DNA from: 66-474 sp035281745
GTDB taxonomy: Bacteria > Pseudomonadota > Gammaproteobacteria > Xanthomonadales > Rhodanobacteraceae
Direction of reading: 5' to 3'
Assembly: GCA_035281745.1 (NCBI GenBank)
Contig: DATEDI010000021.1
Span: 1 to 64,000 of the forward strand
DNA: 64,000 bases
Shown here: positions 7,753-15,218 of the stretch, piece after piece
Position numbering within the stretch: the stretch's first letter is position 1
Layout: each line of letters opens with the position of its first letter
Translations under genes and position numbers: made by a program
Notes under the pieces: generated by a model
Seen by the model: the letters and a program-made list of their open reading frames with translations, nothing else
Databases searched by the model: none
What the model was told of the DNA's origin: nothing

Positions 7753-9159
7753 CTAGCCGGCCCGCAACACATCCAGAAAACGGCGCGGCGCGTTCTCGAA
7801 ACCACCATTGGACATGAATACCACGTGGTCGCCGGCACGCACGTTGAGGCGCAGCGCAGCGAGCAGCGCATCGACCGACGCGGCCGCGGACCCGCGCCCG
7901 CCCAACGCGGTGATCACGCGCCCGACATCCCACGGCGTTTCGGGACGCTGCAGCAGCACCACCGCGTCGGCATCGGCCAGCGAGGGCGCCAGCGCCGCCG
8001 CGTGCGCGCCGGCGCGCATGGAATTGGAACGCGGCTCCAGCGCCACCACGATGCGCCCACTACCGACCCTTGCGCGCAGGCCCGCCAGCGTCGTGGCGAT
8101 CGCGGTTGGATGATGCGCGAAATCGTCGTACACCTGCACGCCGTTCACCTCACCCAATGACTCCATCCGCCGTTTGACACTCTCGAAGGTCGCGAAGGCG
8201 GGCAGCAGCACGCGTGGATCGACGCCCGCCGCGTTCGCTGCGGCCAATGCGGCGAGTGCGTTCATCACGTTGTGGCGGCCGAGTAGATTCCAGCGCACTT
8301 CGCCGAGGATTTCACCCTTGCGGACCACCGCGAACGCGGAACCGTCGGCTTCGATCATCCGTGCCCGCCAGTCGCCCGCATCGATACCGAAGGTTTCGAC
8401 CGGCGTCCAGCACCCCATCGCCAGCACTTCCTTCAGCCGTTCGTCTTCCGCATTGACAACCAGGCGTCCATTGCCAGGCACCGTGCGCACCAGATGATGG
8501 AACTGGCGCTGGATCGCGGCCACGTCGGGAAAGATGTCGGCATGGTCGTATTCGAGATTGTTGAGGATCGCGACGCGCGGGCGGTAGTGGACGAATTTCG
8601 AACGCTTGTCGAAGAACGCCGTGTCGTATTCGTCGGCCTCCAGAACAAATGGGGTCGCCGCAGGCGACGCATTGTTTCCTTCTCGCTTCGGGGAGGGCGG
8701 TCCAAGAGCACCCAGCCTCGCCGACACCCCGAAGTTTCCCGGCACGCCGCCGATCAGGAATCCGGGTGCCAAACCCGCGGCATCGAGCAGATGCGCCAGA
8801 AGACTGCTGGTGGTGGTCTTGCCGTGGGTGCCCGCCACGGCCAGCACTTCGCGGCCGCGCGACACGTTCTCGCCCAGCCACTGCGGACCGGATATATACG
8901 ACAAGCCGGCGTCCAGCATGTACTCGATCGAAGGATTGCCGCGCGACAGCGCGTTGCCCACCACGACCAAATCCGGTGCCGGCTTCAGGTGCTCGGCGGA
9001 CCAGCCTTCCTGCAGCGTGATGCCCAGCCCGCGCAATTGATCACTCATCGGCGGATAAACATTGGCGTCGGAGCCTTCCACCTCGATGCCCAGCTCGCGT
9101 GCCAAGGCCGCGATGCCGCCCATGAAGGTGCCGCAAATGCCGAGGATGTGGATGCGCAT
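7753..9159 (-). CDS. mpl: UDP-N-acetylmuramate:L-Ala-gamma-D-Glu-meso-DAP ligase
   Basis: Mpl reattaches the recycled murein tripeptide to UDP-MurNAc in the cytoplasm. The Mur-ligase landmarks are all there: MRIHILGICGTFMGG (Rossmann start), the ATP loop AGTHGKTTTSSL (109-120), LEADEYDTAFFDKRSKF, NNLEYDHADIFPD, LLGRHNVMNALAA and YDDFAHHPTAI. The protein is 468 residues, about 18 longer than usual. The excess is a Pro/Ser/Lys-rich stretch at about 151-169, directly before the conserved FVLEADEYD, and is encoded by repeat-like DNA (see 8653-8709). The ATP loop and catalytic blocks are intact, so activity is expected. It is the third gene of the adk operon. Confidence 0.95.
   Translation of the reverse strand: MRIHILGICGTFMGGIAALARELGIEVEGSDANVYPPMSDQLRGLGITLQEGWSAEHLKPAPDLVVVGNALSRGNPSIEYMLDAGLSYISGPQWLGENVSRGREVLAVAGTHGKTTTSSLLAHLLDAAGLAPGFLIGGVPGNFGVSARLGALGPPSPKREGNNASPAATPFVLEADEYDTAFFDKRSKFVHYRPRVAILNNLEYDHADIFPDVAAIQRQFHHLVRTVPGNGRLVVNAEDERLKEVLAMGCWTPVETFGIDAGDWRARMIEADGSAFAVVRKGEILGEVRWNLLGRHNVMNALAALAAANAAGVDPRVLLPAFATFESVKRRMESLGEVNGVQVYDDFAHHPTAIATTLAGLRARVGSGRIVVALEPRSNSMRAGAHAAALAPSLADADAVVLLQRPETPWDVGRVITALGGRGSAAASVDALLAALRLNVRAGDHVVFMSNGGFENAPRRFLDVLRAG
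8653..8709. repeat. Repeat-derived in-frame insertion inside mpl
   Basis: This segment encodes the extra mpl residues GPPSPKREGNNASPAA. Its DNA contains CCTTCTCGCTTCGGGGAGGG, which resembles one arm of the intergenic palindrome at 37754-37873, and a GTCGCC-GCA-GGCGAC hairpin. Mpl proteins normally run straight from the SARLG segment to FVLEADEYD. I read it as a small palindrome that entered the gene with its length in a multiple of three, keeping the frame open. Confidence 0.6.
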
Positions 9160-9175
9160 GTCTTTCCGCGAACCC

Positions 9176-9742
9176 TCAGGACACGCCGATCACGCCGGCG
9201 ACCAGTGCCGCGACGATCAAATTCACGAAGACCAGCAGCAGAAACACCAGCACGCCGCCGGCCACCGGAATTTCCAGCGCCCGGCGCAACACGCCGACCC
9301 ACGCGCAGAATTGCCAGATCACCAGCGCCGCAATCGCGAACATCACCGGCGCCTGATGGCCGGTCACCTCCGGCAAATGCGTTGGATCGGCCATCATCTG
9401 CTGCTGCCAAGCTTTCACCGGAAGCAGCAGCGTCAGCAGGTTCTTGGCCAGTCCGAACAACAGGTACACCGCCGCCAGGGCGCTGGTCGTCTGCACGAAA
9501 CGTTCCGACTTGCTGGCGCCACGCAATAACAGGAACACCAGCCAGACCATTGCCAAACCGCCGACGAACGCCCCGGCGATCAGCGCGGGTTTGACGCCAT
9601 CATGCAGGTTGAACGCCACCTGCAGCGCGCCGCAAGCCACCAGCAGCGCGACCAGCAATCGCGACGAATACGGCATGTCCTCCGGCCCGCGCCGGAACCG
9701 GCAGATATCGCGCACACTGGCGAGGAATTCGTGCAAGATCAC
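9176..9742 (-). CDS. Yip1-like integral membrane protein
   Basis: A 188-residue polytopic membrane protein with four or five hydrophobic helices (around residues 28-45, 53-73, 85-108, 130-152 and 160-185) and a short cytoplasmic N-terminus containing a CRFRRGPEDMPYS segment. The layout matches small Yip1/DUF1282-like membrane proteins, for which no function is established. The GTG start overlaps the adk stop codon (GTGA), showing translational coupling inside the adk-mpl operon. Confidence 0.75.
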   Translation of the reverse strand: MILHEFLASVRDICRFRRGPEDMPYSSRLLVALLVACGALQVAFNLHDGVKPALIAGAFVGGLAMVWLVFLLLRGASKSERFVQTTSALAAVYLLFGLAKNLLTLLLPVKAWQQQMMADPTHLPEVTGHQAPVMFAIAALVIWQFCAWVGVLRRALEIPVAGGVLVFLLLVFVNLIVAALVAGVIGVS

Positions 9743-10314
9743 GCGCTGGCGCGTGCACGCAACGCGGCGAGCACGCGATCGCCGATCGCTTCGATGGTGC
9801 CGACGCCGTCGATTTCGGTCAGCAGTCCGCGCTGCGCATAGAAATCGGCCACCGGCGCGGTCTGTTCCGCATACACGCCAAGACGTTTGCGCACCGTTTC
9901 GGGATTGTCGTCGGCACGATGTTCCTGCTCGAAGCGGATCTCGCAGCGCTTGACGATATCCGCATCGGGCACGTTCAACTTCACCACCACATGCAACGGC
10001 TGGCCGACGCGCCTCAGCAACGCATCCAGCGCGTCCGCCTGCGCGATGTTGCGTGGATAGCCATCCAGGATGAAACCGGATTGCGTGTCGGGCTGCGCGA
10101 GGCGCTCTTCCAGCAGTCCCAGCACGATGTCGTCGGATACCAGTTGCCCCGCCTCCATCACGGCTTTCGCCTGCAAGCCCAGCGGAGTGCCGGCCTTGAC
10201 GGCCGCGCGCAGCAGATCGCCGGTGGAGATGTGCGCCAGCGTGAGTTCCGCCTTCAACCGCTTGGCTTGGGTGCCCTTGCCCGATCCGGGCGCGCCGAGC
10301 AATACGATGCGCAT
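9739..10314 (-). CDS. adk: Adenylate kinase (short-LID form)
   Basis: Catalyses ATP + AMP to 2 ADP. The P-loop GAPGSGKGTQ (8-17), the AMP-binding HISTGDLLR, the GFILDGYPRN block and the terminal helix are all present. At 191 residues it lacks the long zinc or beta-type LID domain of the 214-residue E. coli enzyme; the LID is replaced by a short loop around EHRADDNPETVRKR. This short form is usual in Xanthomonadales and eukaryotic cytosolic AK1. It is the first gene of the four-gene operon reading leftward and is divergent from the PPi-phosphofructokinase gene. Confidence 0.97.
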   Translation of the reverse strand: MRIVLLGAPGSGKGTQAKRLKAELTLAHISTGDLLRAAVKAGTPLGLQAKAVMEAGQLVSDDIVLGLLEERLAQPDTQSGFILDGYPRNIAQADALDALLRRVGQPLHVVVKLNVPDADIVKRCEIRFEQEHRADDNPETVRKRLGVYAEQTAPVADFYAQRGLLTEIDGVGTIEAIGDRVLAALRARASA

Positions 10315-10433
10315 GCCTTTCCTTCGTCGGCCCGCAGCAGTTGCGGCGCCTTCATTACAAATTGCCGATTGGCGGGTTACGCTAACGGCTGCGCAACCAC
10401 CCCGTCAACGCCGCGCCAGGAAGGGAACCCCGC

Positions 10434-11720
10434 ATGCACGCGACCGCGAAAACGACAGGCCCGGCATTACCGGGCAAACTATTGTACGCGCAGTCCGGCG
10501 GGGTCACGGCGGTGATCAATGCCACGGCCGCGGCGGTGATAGAAACCTGCCGCAAGCACAAGATCGCGGTTTATGCGGCACGCAACGGCATCCTCGGCGC
10601 GCTGCGCGAGGACCTGATCGACACCACGAAAGAAACGCCGGCCGCGATCCGCGGACTCGCGCACACGCCCGGCGGCGCATTCGGCTCGTGCCGTGTGAAG
10701 CTGAAATCGCTGGAAGGCGATCGCGCGCGTTACGAGCGTCTGATCGAAGTCTTCCGCGCGCACGACATCCGCTGGTTCCTCTACAACGGCGGCAACGATT
10801 CGGCCGACACCGCGCTGAAGCTGTCGAAGCTCGGCAAGGCGATGGACTACGACATCCGCTGCATCGGCGTGCCGAAAACCGTCGACAACGATCTCGCCGT
10901 CACCGATTGCTGTCCCGGCTTCGGCTCGGTCGCCAAATACACCGCGGTGTCCTTGCGCGAATGCGCGCTGGACGTGATGTCGATGATGGACACCTCCACC
11001 AAGGTGTTCGTGATGGAGGTGATGGGCCGGCATGCCGGTTGGATCGCGGCCTCCGCAGGGCTCGCCGGCGAAGGCTCCGATGACGCGCCGCACATGATCC
11101 TGTTTCCCGAGCTCGAATTCGATCCGGAGAAATTCCTCGCGCGCGTGCGTGAAACGGTCGATCGCATGGGCTGCTGCGTGATCGCGGCCAGCGAAGGCAT
11201 CAAGTACGCCGACGGCAAGTTCGTCGCCGATGCGCACGCCGGCACCGATGCGTTCGGGCACACGCAACTCGGCGGTGTCGCGCCGGCGCTGGCCGGCATG
11301 GTGCGCGACAAGTTGAAACTGAAGACGCACTGGGCCATGCCCGATTACCTGCAACGCTCGGCACGCCACATCGCGTCGAAGACCGACCTCGACCAGGCGC
11401 TCGCGGTGGGCAAGGCGGCGGTGGAACTGGCGCTCGCAGGCGAAAACGCCGTGATGCCGGTGATTGTGCGCACCTCCGATTCACCGTATCGCTGGCAAAT
11501 CCAAACCTCGAAGCTCGACAAGATCGCCAATCGCGAAAAGAAACTGCCGCGCGCATTCGTCTCGAAGGACGGCTTCCGCATCACCGCCGCCGCACGCAAA
11601 TACCTGTCGCCCCTGATCCGCGGCGAAGCGCCGCCGCCCTACGGCCGGAACGGTTTGCCTGAATACGTCACACTGAAAAACGTGGCGGTGAAGCCAAAGT
11701 TGCCGGCACTCGAAGTGTAG
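10434..11720 (+). CDS. pfp: Pyrophosphate-dependent 6-phosphofructokinase
   Basis: This 428-residue enzyme phosphorylates fructose-6-phosphate with PPi rather than ATP, reversibly. Phosphoryl-donor choice is visible: GGNDS (119-123) places Asp122 where ATP enzymes have Gly, and PKTVDND (147-153) has Lys148 where ATP enzymes have Gly; Asp151 is the catalytic base. Other blocks (YAQSGGVTAVINA, MEVMGRHAGWIA, AASEGI) are typical of the non-allosteric group. No ATP-type PFK is seen in the window. Its stop codon lies inside the outer end of a palindromic repeat. Confidence 0.95.
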   Translation: MHATAKTTGPALPGKLLYAQSGGVTAVINATAAAVIETCRKHKIAVYAARNGILGALREDLIDTTKETPAAIRGLAHTPGGAFGSCRVKLKSLEGDRARYERLIEVFRAHDIRWFLYNGGNDSADTALKLSKLGKAMDYDIRCIGVPKTVDNDLAVTDCCPGFGSVAKYTAVSLRECALDVMSMMDTSTKVFVMEVMGRHAGWIAASAGLAGEGSDDAPHMILFPELEFDPEKFLARVRETVDRMGCCVIAASEGIKYADGKFVADAHAGTDAFGHTQLGGVAPALAGMVRDKLKLKTHWAMPDYLQRSARHIASKTDLDQALAVGKAAVELALAGENAVMPVIVRTSDSPYRWQIQTSKLDKIANREKKLPRAFVSKDGFRITAAARKYLSPLIRGEAPPPYGRNGLPEYVTLKNVAVKPKLPALEV

Positions 11721-11930
11721 GTTGGCGCTGGGCCGGGCTTCATCCGGCGAAGCCCAACGATATCGAACAGCCATGTTGGGCTTCATCCGCGACAAGCGCG
11801 GATTCAACCCGATCTAAGTGCGCGAATCGTAGGTTGGTGCTGAGCCGGCGTCATCGGCGAAGCCCAACAATTCCGAACAAGCCATGTTGGGCTTCACCCG
11901 CGACAAACGCGGATCCAGCTTCGACCTACG
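11717..11930. repeat. Pair of REP-like palindromes (GTAGGTTGG family)
   Basis: Two related copies, 11717-11816 and 11829-11930, lie in tandem. Each starts with GTAGGTTGG, continues with a CGGCGAAGCCCAAC block, then ATGTTGGGCTTCA and a CGCGGAT segment; the second ends with CGACCTACG, the complement of the start. The pair separates the convergent pfp and PEP-mutase-like genes. The GTAGG end supplies the pfp stop TAG (11718-11720), and the CCTAC end supplies the stop of the opposite gene. Confidence 0.8.
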
Positions 11931-12750
11931 ACGCAAACAGGTCGTTCAATTCACCGTGGCTGGCGTTGTCGGCGAAGCCGTCGAACCGGCCATTCGCCAA
12001 ACCGCGTGCGGCGCGCAGGAATCCGCTCCACGCCGAACCGGCCAGCGCACCACCCACGCTGACGCGGCGCACGCCAAGCTTTGCAAAATCCTGCAGGGAC
12101 AAGGGCACCGATCGCCCGACCAGCACGTTCACCGGTTTCGGCGCGACCGCGTCGACGATCGCGCGTATCTGCTCCGCCTGGCCGGCGCCCGGGGCGTACA
12201 GGCAATCGGCCCCGACTTCGGCATAGGCACGCAAGCGCCTGATCGATTCGTTCAACGGATCGGCATGGCCGACCAGGAAACATTCGGCGCGGCCGATCAA
12301 CATCACGTCCTCGCCCGATGCGTCGATCGCCGCACGTGCCGCACGCATGCGCGCCACCGCTTCCTCGAATTCGTACAAGGGCTGCGATGCGTCGCCCGTG
12401 GAATCCTCGATCGACAATCCCGCCACGCCGGTCTCGATGCAACGGCGCACGTTCTTCCGCAGGCCGTCGATTTCGCGCGCATGGCCATCCTCGAAATCCG
12501 CGTTGACCGGCAAGCCGGTGGCTTCGACGATTTCGCGACAATGCGCCAATACCGCCTCGACATCCATCATGTTGTCGGCATGCGCACGTGACCACGCGAA
12601 ACCCGAGCTGGTTGTCGCCAGTGCCTTGAAACCCAGCCGCTCCAGCGCGCACGCGGAACCCGCGTCCCATGGATTCGGGATCAGGAAGCATCCCGATTCG
12701 TGCAACTTGCGGAACGCCGCGCGACGCGCGGCACATCGATGGTCGGTCAT
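11926..12750 (-). CDS. Isocitrate lyase/PEP mutase superfamily protein
   Basis: A 274-residue TIM-barrel protein of the ICL/PEP-mutase superfamily. It has CFLIPNPWDAGSACALERLG near the N-terminus, a GFAWSRAHAD loop, the metal-binding NADFEDG and the SIEDSTG segment, then LIGRAE and GADCLYAPG. It lacks the KKCGH catalytic loop of true isocitrate lyases, so another C-C or C-P lyase reaction (for example oxaloacetate or methylisocitrate-like chemistry) is more likely; the substrate is unknown. The ATG at 12750 is chosen because the 29 upstream codons look non-coding. Confidence 0.85.
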   Translation of the reverse strand: MTDHRCAARRAAFRKLHESGCFLIPNPWDAGSACALERLGFKALATTSSGFAWSRAHADNMMDVEAVLAHCREIVEATGLPVNADFEDGHAREIDGLRKNVRRCIETGVAGLSIEDSTGDASQPLYEFEEAVARMRAARAAIDASGEDVMLIGRAECFLVGHADPLNESIRRLRAYAEVGADCLYAPGAGQAEQIRAIVDAVAPKPVNVLVGRSVPLSLQDFAKLGVRRVSVGGALAGSAWSGFLRAARGLANGRFDGFADNASHGELNDLFAS

Positions 12751-12886
12751 TTTTTGCTGGTCCCTTCGAATCGCGACATGCGCCTGGAACCCGCATTTTA
12801 GGCGCCTCGGACCGCCCCGATGAACGGTCCAGCGCACTGGTCAGCCGCGGGACCCGCGCTATACTCGCGGGAATGCCCGTTGTGGT

Positions 12887-12985
12887 GGTTCCGCGAACGG
12901 TTGCGACCGTCCGGTGGACGGTCGCGTGAGCGGAACCGGGGAAGCAGGACGCCGACCGGACGTGCGCGCCATGGACGGCTCACGC
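12887..12985 (+). promoter_or_regulatory. Structured 5' leader of hppA, candidate cation riboswitch
   Basis: The leader of the membrane pyrophosphatase folds in two exclusive ways. State A is a long hairpin: GGTTCCGC (12887-12894) with GCGGAACC (12930-12937), topped by the perfect 10-bp stem GCGACCGTCC (12903-12912) with GGACGGTCGC (12916-12925). State B pairs GCGTGAGC (12924-12931) with GCTCACGC (12978-12985), enclosing a segment with AGGACGCCGACCGG (12946-12959) and CGCGCCATGGACGGC (12965-12979). A weak TATACT -10 at 12860-12865 would start transcription just upstream. From memory, the enclosed core resembles the Na+/Li+ aptamers once called DUF1646 and nhaA motifs; I could not verify this. 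SD and ATG follow 40-55 nt downstream. Confidence 0.5.
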
Positions 12986-13040
12986 AAGTCCCTTGAACGA
13001 CGCTACTCCCATTCACCAAACCGATAAAGGGGTTGTCCCA

Positions 13041-15092
13041 ATGCTGGAACAGTACGGATTATGGATCGCGCTGGGTTGCGCGATCATCGCGATTCTCTAC
13101 GGCGTCGTGTCGACCGGCTGGATCATGAAGCAGCCGGCCGGCAACGAGCGCATGCGCGAAATCGCGGGCGCGATCCAGGAAGGCGCACGCGCCTATCTGA
13201 ACCGCCAGTACGGCACCATCGCCGTCGCCGGCGTAGTGCTGTTCCTGCTGGTCGGCTTCTTTCTCAACTGGGCCACGGCGATCGGTTTCGCCATCGGCGC
13301 GATCCTGTCCGGCGCCACCGGCTATATCGGCATGAACGTCTCGGTGCGCGCGAACGTGCGCACCGCCGAAGCGGCGCGCCACGGCATCGGCCCGGCCATG
13401 AACGTGGCATTCCGCGGCGGCGCCATTACGGGCATGCTAGTGGTGGGCCTGGCGCTGCTGGGTGTCACCGGCTATTTCATGATCCTGCCGCACTTCGGCT
13501 ACACCGGCGAGGCGGCGCTGCACGCGCTGGTCGGCCTGGCCTTCGGTTCGTCGCTGATCTCCATCTTCGCGCGCCTGGGCGGCGGCATCTTCACCAAGGG
13601 CGCAGACGTCGGCGCGGATCTCGTCGGCAAGGTCGAGGCCGGCATTCCCGAGGACGACCCGCGCAACCCGGCGGTGATCGCCGACAACGTCGGCGACAAC
13701 GTGGGCGACTGCGCCGGCATGGCCGCCGACCTGTTCGAGACCTACGCGGTGACCGTGGTCGCCACCATGCTGCTGGGCGGGTTGGCGTTCGCCGCCAATC
13801 CGGACGCGGTGCTGTATCCGCTGGTGCTGGGCGCAGCCTCGATCATCGCCTCGATCATCGGCACCTTTTTCGTGCGCGTGAAACAGGGCGGCTCGATCAT
13901 GGGCGCGTTGTACAAGGGCGTGATCGTCTCGGCGGTGCTGGCGGCAGTCGCGTTCTGGTTCATCACCCACTCGATGTTCCCGGCCGGACTGGCCGGCGAC
14001 GACGGCGCGACGATCTCGGGCAACGCGCTGTTCTACTGTTCGCTGTGCGGACTGATCCTGACCGGCCTGATCGTGTGGATCACCGAGTACTACACCGGCA
14101 CCCAATACAAGCCGGTGCAGCACATCGCCAAGGCTTCGACCACCGGCCACGGCACCAACATCATCGCCGGCCTCGGCGTTTCGATGAAAGCGACGGCCTG
14201 GCCGGTGCTGGCAATCTGCGCGGCGATCTGGACCGCTTTCCATTTTGGCGGCCTGTACGGCATCGCCATCGCCGTCACCGCGATGCTGTCGATGACCGGC
14301 ATGATCGTGGCGCTGGATGCCTACGGCCCGATCACCGACAACGCCGGCGGTATCGCCGAGATGGCCGACTTGCCGGCCGAGGTGCGTGGCGTCACCGATC
14401 CGCTGGACGCGGTCGGCAATACCACCAAGGCGGTGACCAAGGGCTATGCCATCGGCTCCGCCGCGCTGGCGGCGCTGGTGCTGTTCGCCGATTACACGCA
14501 CAACCTCTCGACCGCAGCCGGCCACGGCTTCACCTTCGACCTGTCCGACCACATGGTGATCATCGGCCTGCTGATCGGCGGCCTGATTCCGTATCTCTTC
14601 GGGGCGATGGCGATGGAAGCGGTCGGCCGCGCCGCGGGCGCCGTGGTCGAGGAAGTCCGTCGCCAGTTCCGCGAGATCAAGGGCATCATGGAAGGTACCG
14701 GCAAGCCCAAGTACGACCGCGCCGTGGATATGCTGACCAAGTCGGCGATCAAGGAAATGATCATCCCGTCCTTGCTGCCGGTGGTCGTGCCGATCCTGGT
14801 CGGCCTGATCCTGGGCCCGAAGGCGCTGGGTGGCGTCCTGATCGGCACCATCGTCACCGGCCTGTTCGTGGCCATCTCGATGACCGCCGGCGGCGGCGCC
14901 TGGGACAATGCCAAGAAGTACATCGAGGATGGCAACTTCGGCGGCAAGGGTTCCGAAGCCCACAAGGCTGCGGTCACCGGCGACACCGTCGGCGATCCGT
15001 ACAAGGACACCGCCGGTCCGGCCGTGAACCCGTTGATCAAGATCATCAATATCGTGGCGCTCCTGATCATCCCGCTGCTGATGGTGCATTGA
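13041..15092 (+). CDS. hppA: Membrane-bound proton-translocating pyrophosphatase (K+-independent)
   Basis: A 683-residue integral membrane pump that couples PPi hydrolysis to H+ export, with about 16 membrane helices expected. The active-site blocks are visible: GADVGADLVGKVE, DNVGDNVGDCAGMAADLFE, and a C-terminal GDTVGDPYKDTAGPA. The ion-type residue lies in GNTTKA: Lys463 marks the K+-independent H+-pumping subfamily, whereas K+-dependent enzymes, including all known Na+ pumps, have Ala. The ATG at 13041 follows AAAGGGG at good spacing; an in-frame TTG at 12993 has no comparable site. A strong terminator follows. The upstream leader is probably regulatory. Confidence 0.96.
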   Translation: MLEQYGLWIALGCAIIAILYGVVSTGWIMKQPAGNERMREIAGAIQEGARAYLNRQYGTIAVAGVVLFLLVGFFLNWATAIGFAIGAILSGATGYIGMNVSVRANVRTAEAARHGIGPAMNVAFRGGAITGMLVVGLALLGVTGYFMILPHFGYTGEAALHALVGLAFGSSLISIFARLGGGIFTKGADVGADLVGKVEAGIPEDDPRNPAVIADNVGDNVGDCAGMAADLFETYAVTVVATMLLGGLAFAANPDAVLYPLVLGAASIIASIIGTFFVRVKQGGSIMGALYKGVIVSAVLAAVAFWFITHSMFPAGLAGDDGATISGNALFYCSLCGLILTGLIVWITEYYTGTQYKPVQHIAKASTTGHGTNIIAGLGVSMKATAWPVLAICAAIWTAFHFGGLYGIAIAVTAMLSMTGMIVALDAYGPITDNAGGIAEMADLPAEVRGVTDPLDAVGNTTKAVTKGYAIGSAALAALVLFADYTHNLSTAAGHGFTFDLSDHMVIIGLLIGGLIPYLFGAMAMEAVGRAAGAVVEEVRRQFREIKGIMEGTGKPKYDRAVDMLTKSAIKEMIIPSLLPVVVPILVGLILGPKALGGVLIGTIVTGLFVAISMTAGGGAWDNAKKYIEDGNFGGKGSEAHKAAVTGDTVGDPYKDTAGPAVNPLIKIINIVALLIIPLLMVH

Positions 15093-15109
15093 TCGACGTT
15101 GCCTTGAAC

Positions 15110-15138
15110 AAAAAGCCCCGCACCTGCGGGGCTTTTTG
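15110..15138 (+). terminator. Intrinsic terminator after hppA
   Basis: AAAAAGCCCCGCA followed by a short loop and TGCGGGGCTTTTTG: a 7-bp GC stem flanked by A5 and T5 runs, 18 nt after the hppA stop codon. The symmetrical A and T tracts would let it work in both directions. Confidence 0.9.
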
Positions 15139-15218
15139 TTGGCCGCATGACTTTCGTCACACGCGCCCCGACGCCGGTCACGCGACACTCCGGCGGGGAT
15201 CCTCGGGGAACGGCAACC

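Noticed and set aside
12938..12985. 4.5S (SRP) RNA-like GGGGAAGCAGG in the hppA leader
   Set aside because: Lacks the GGUCAGGUCCGGAAGGAAGCAGCC core and the flanking stem order; it fits better as part of a riboswitch-like leader.
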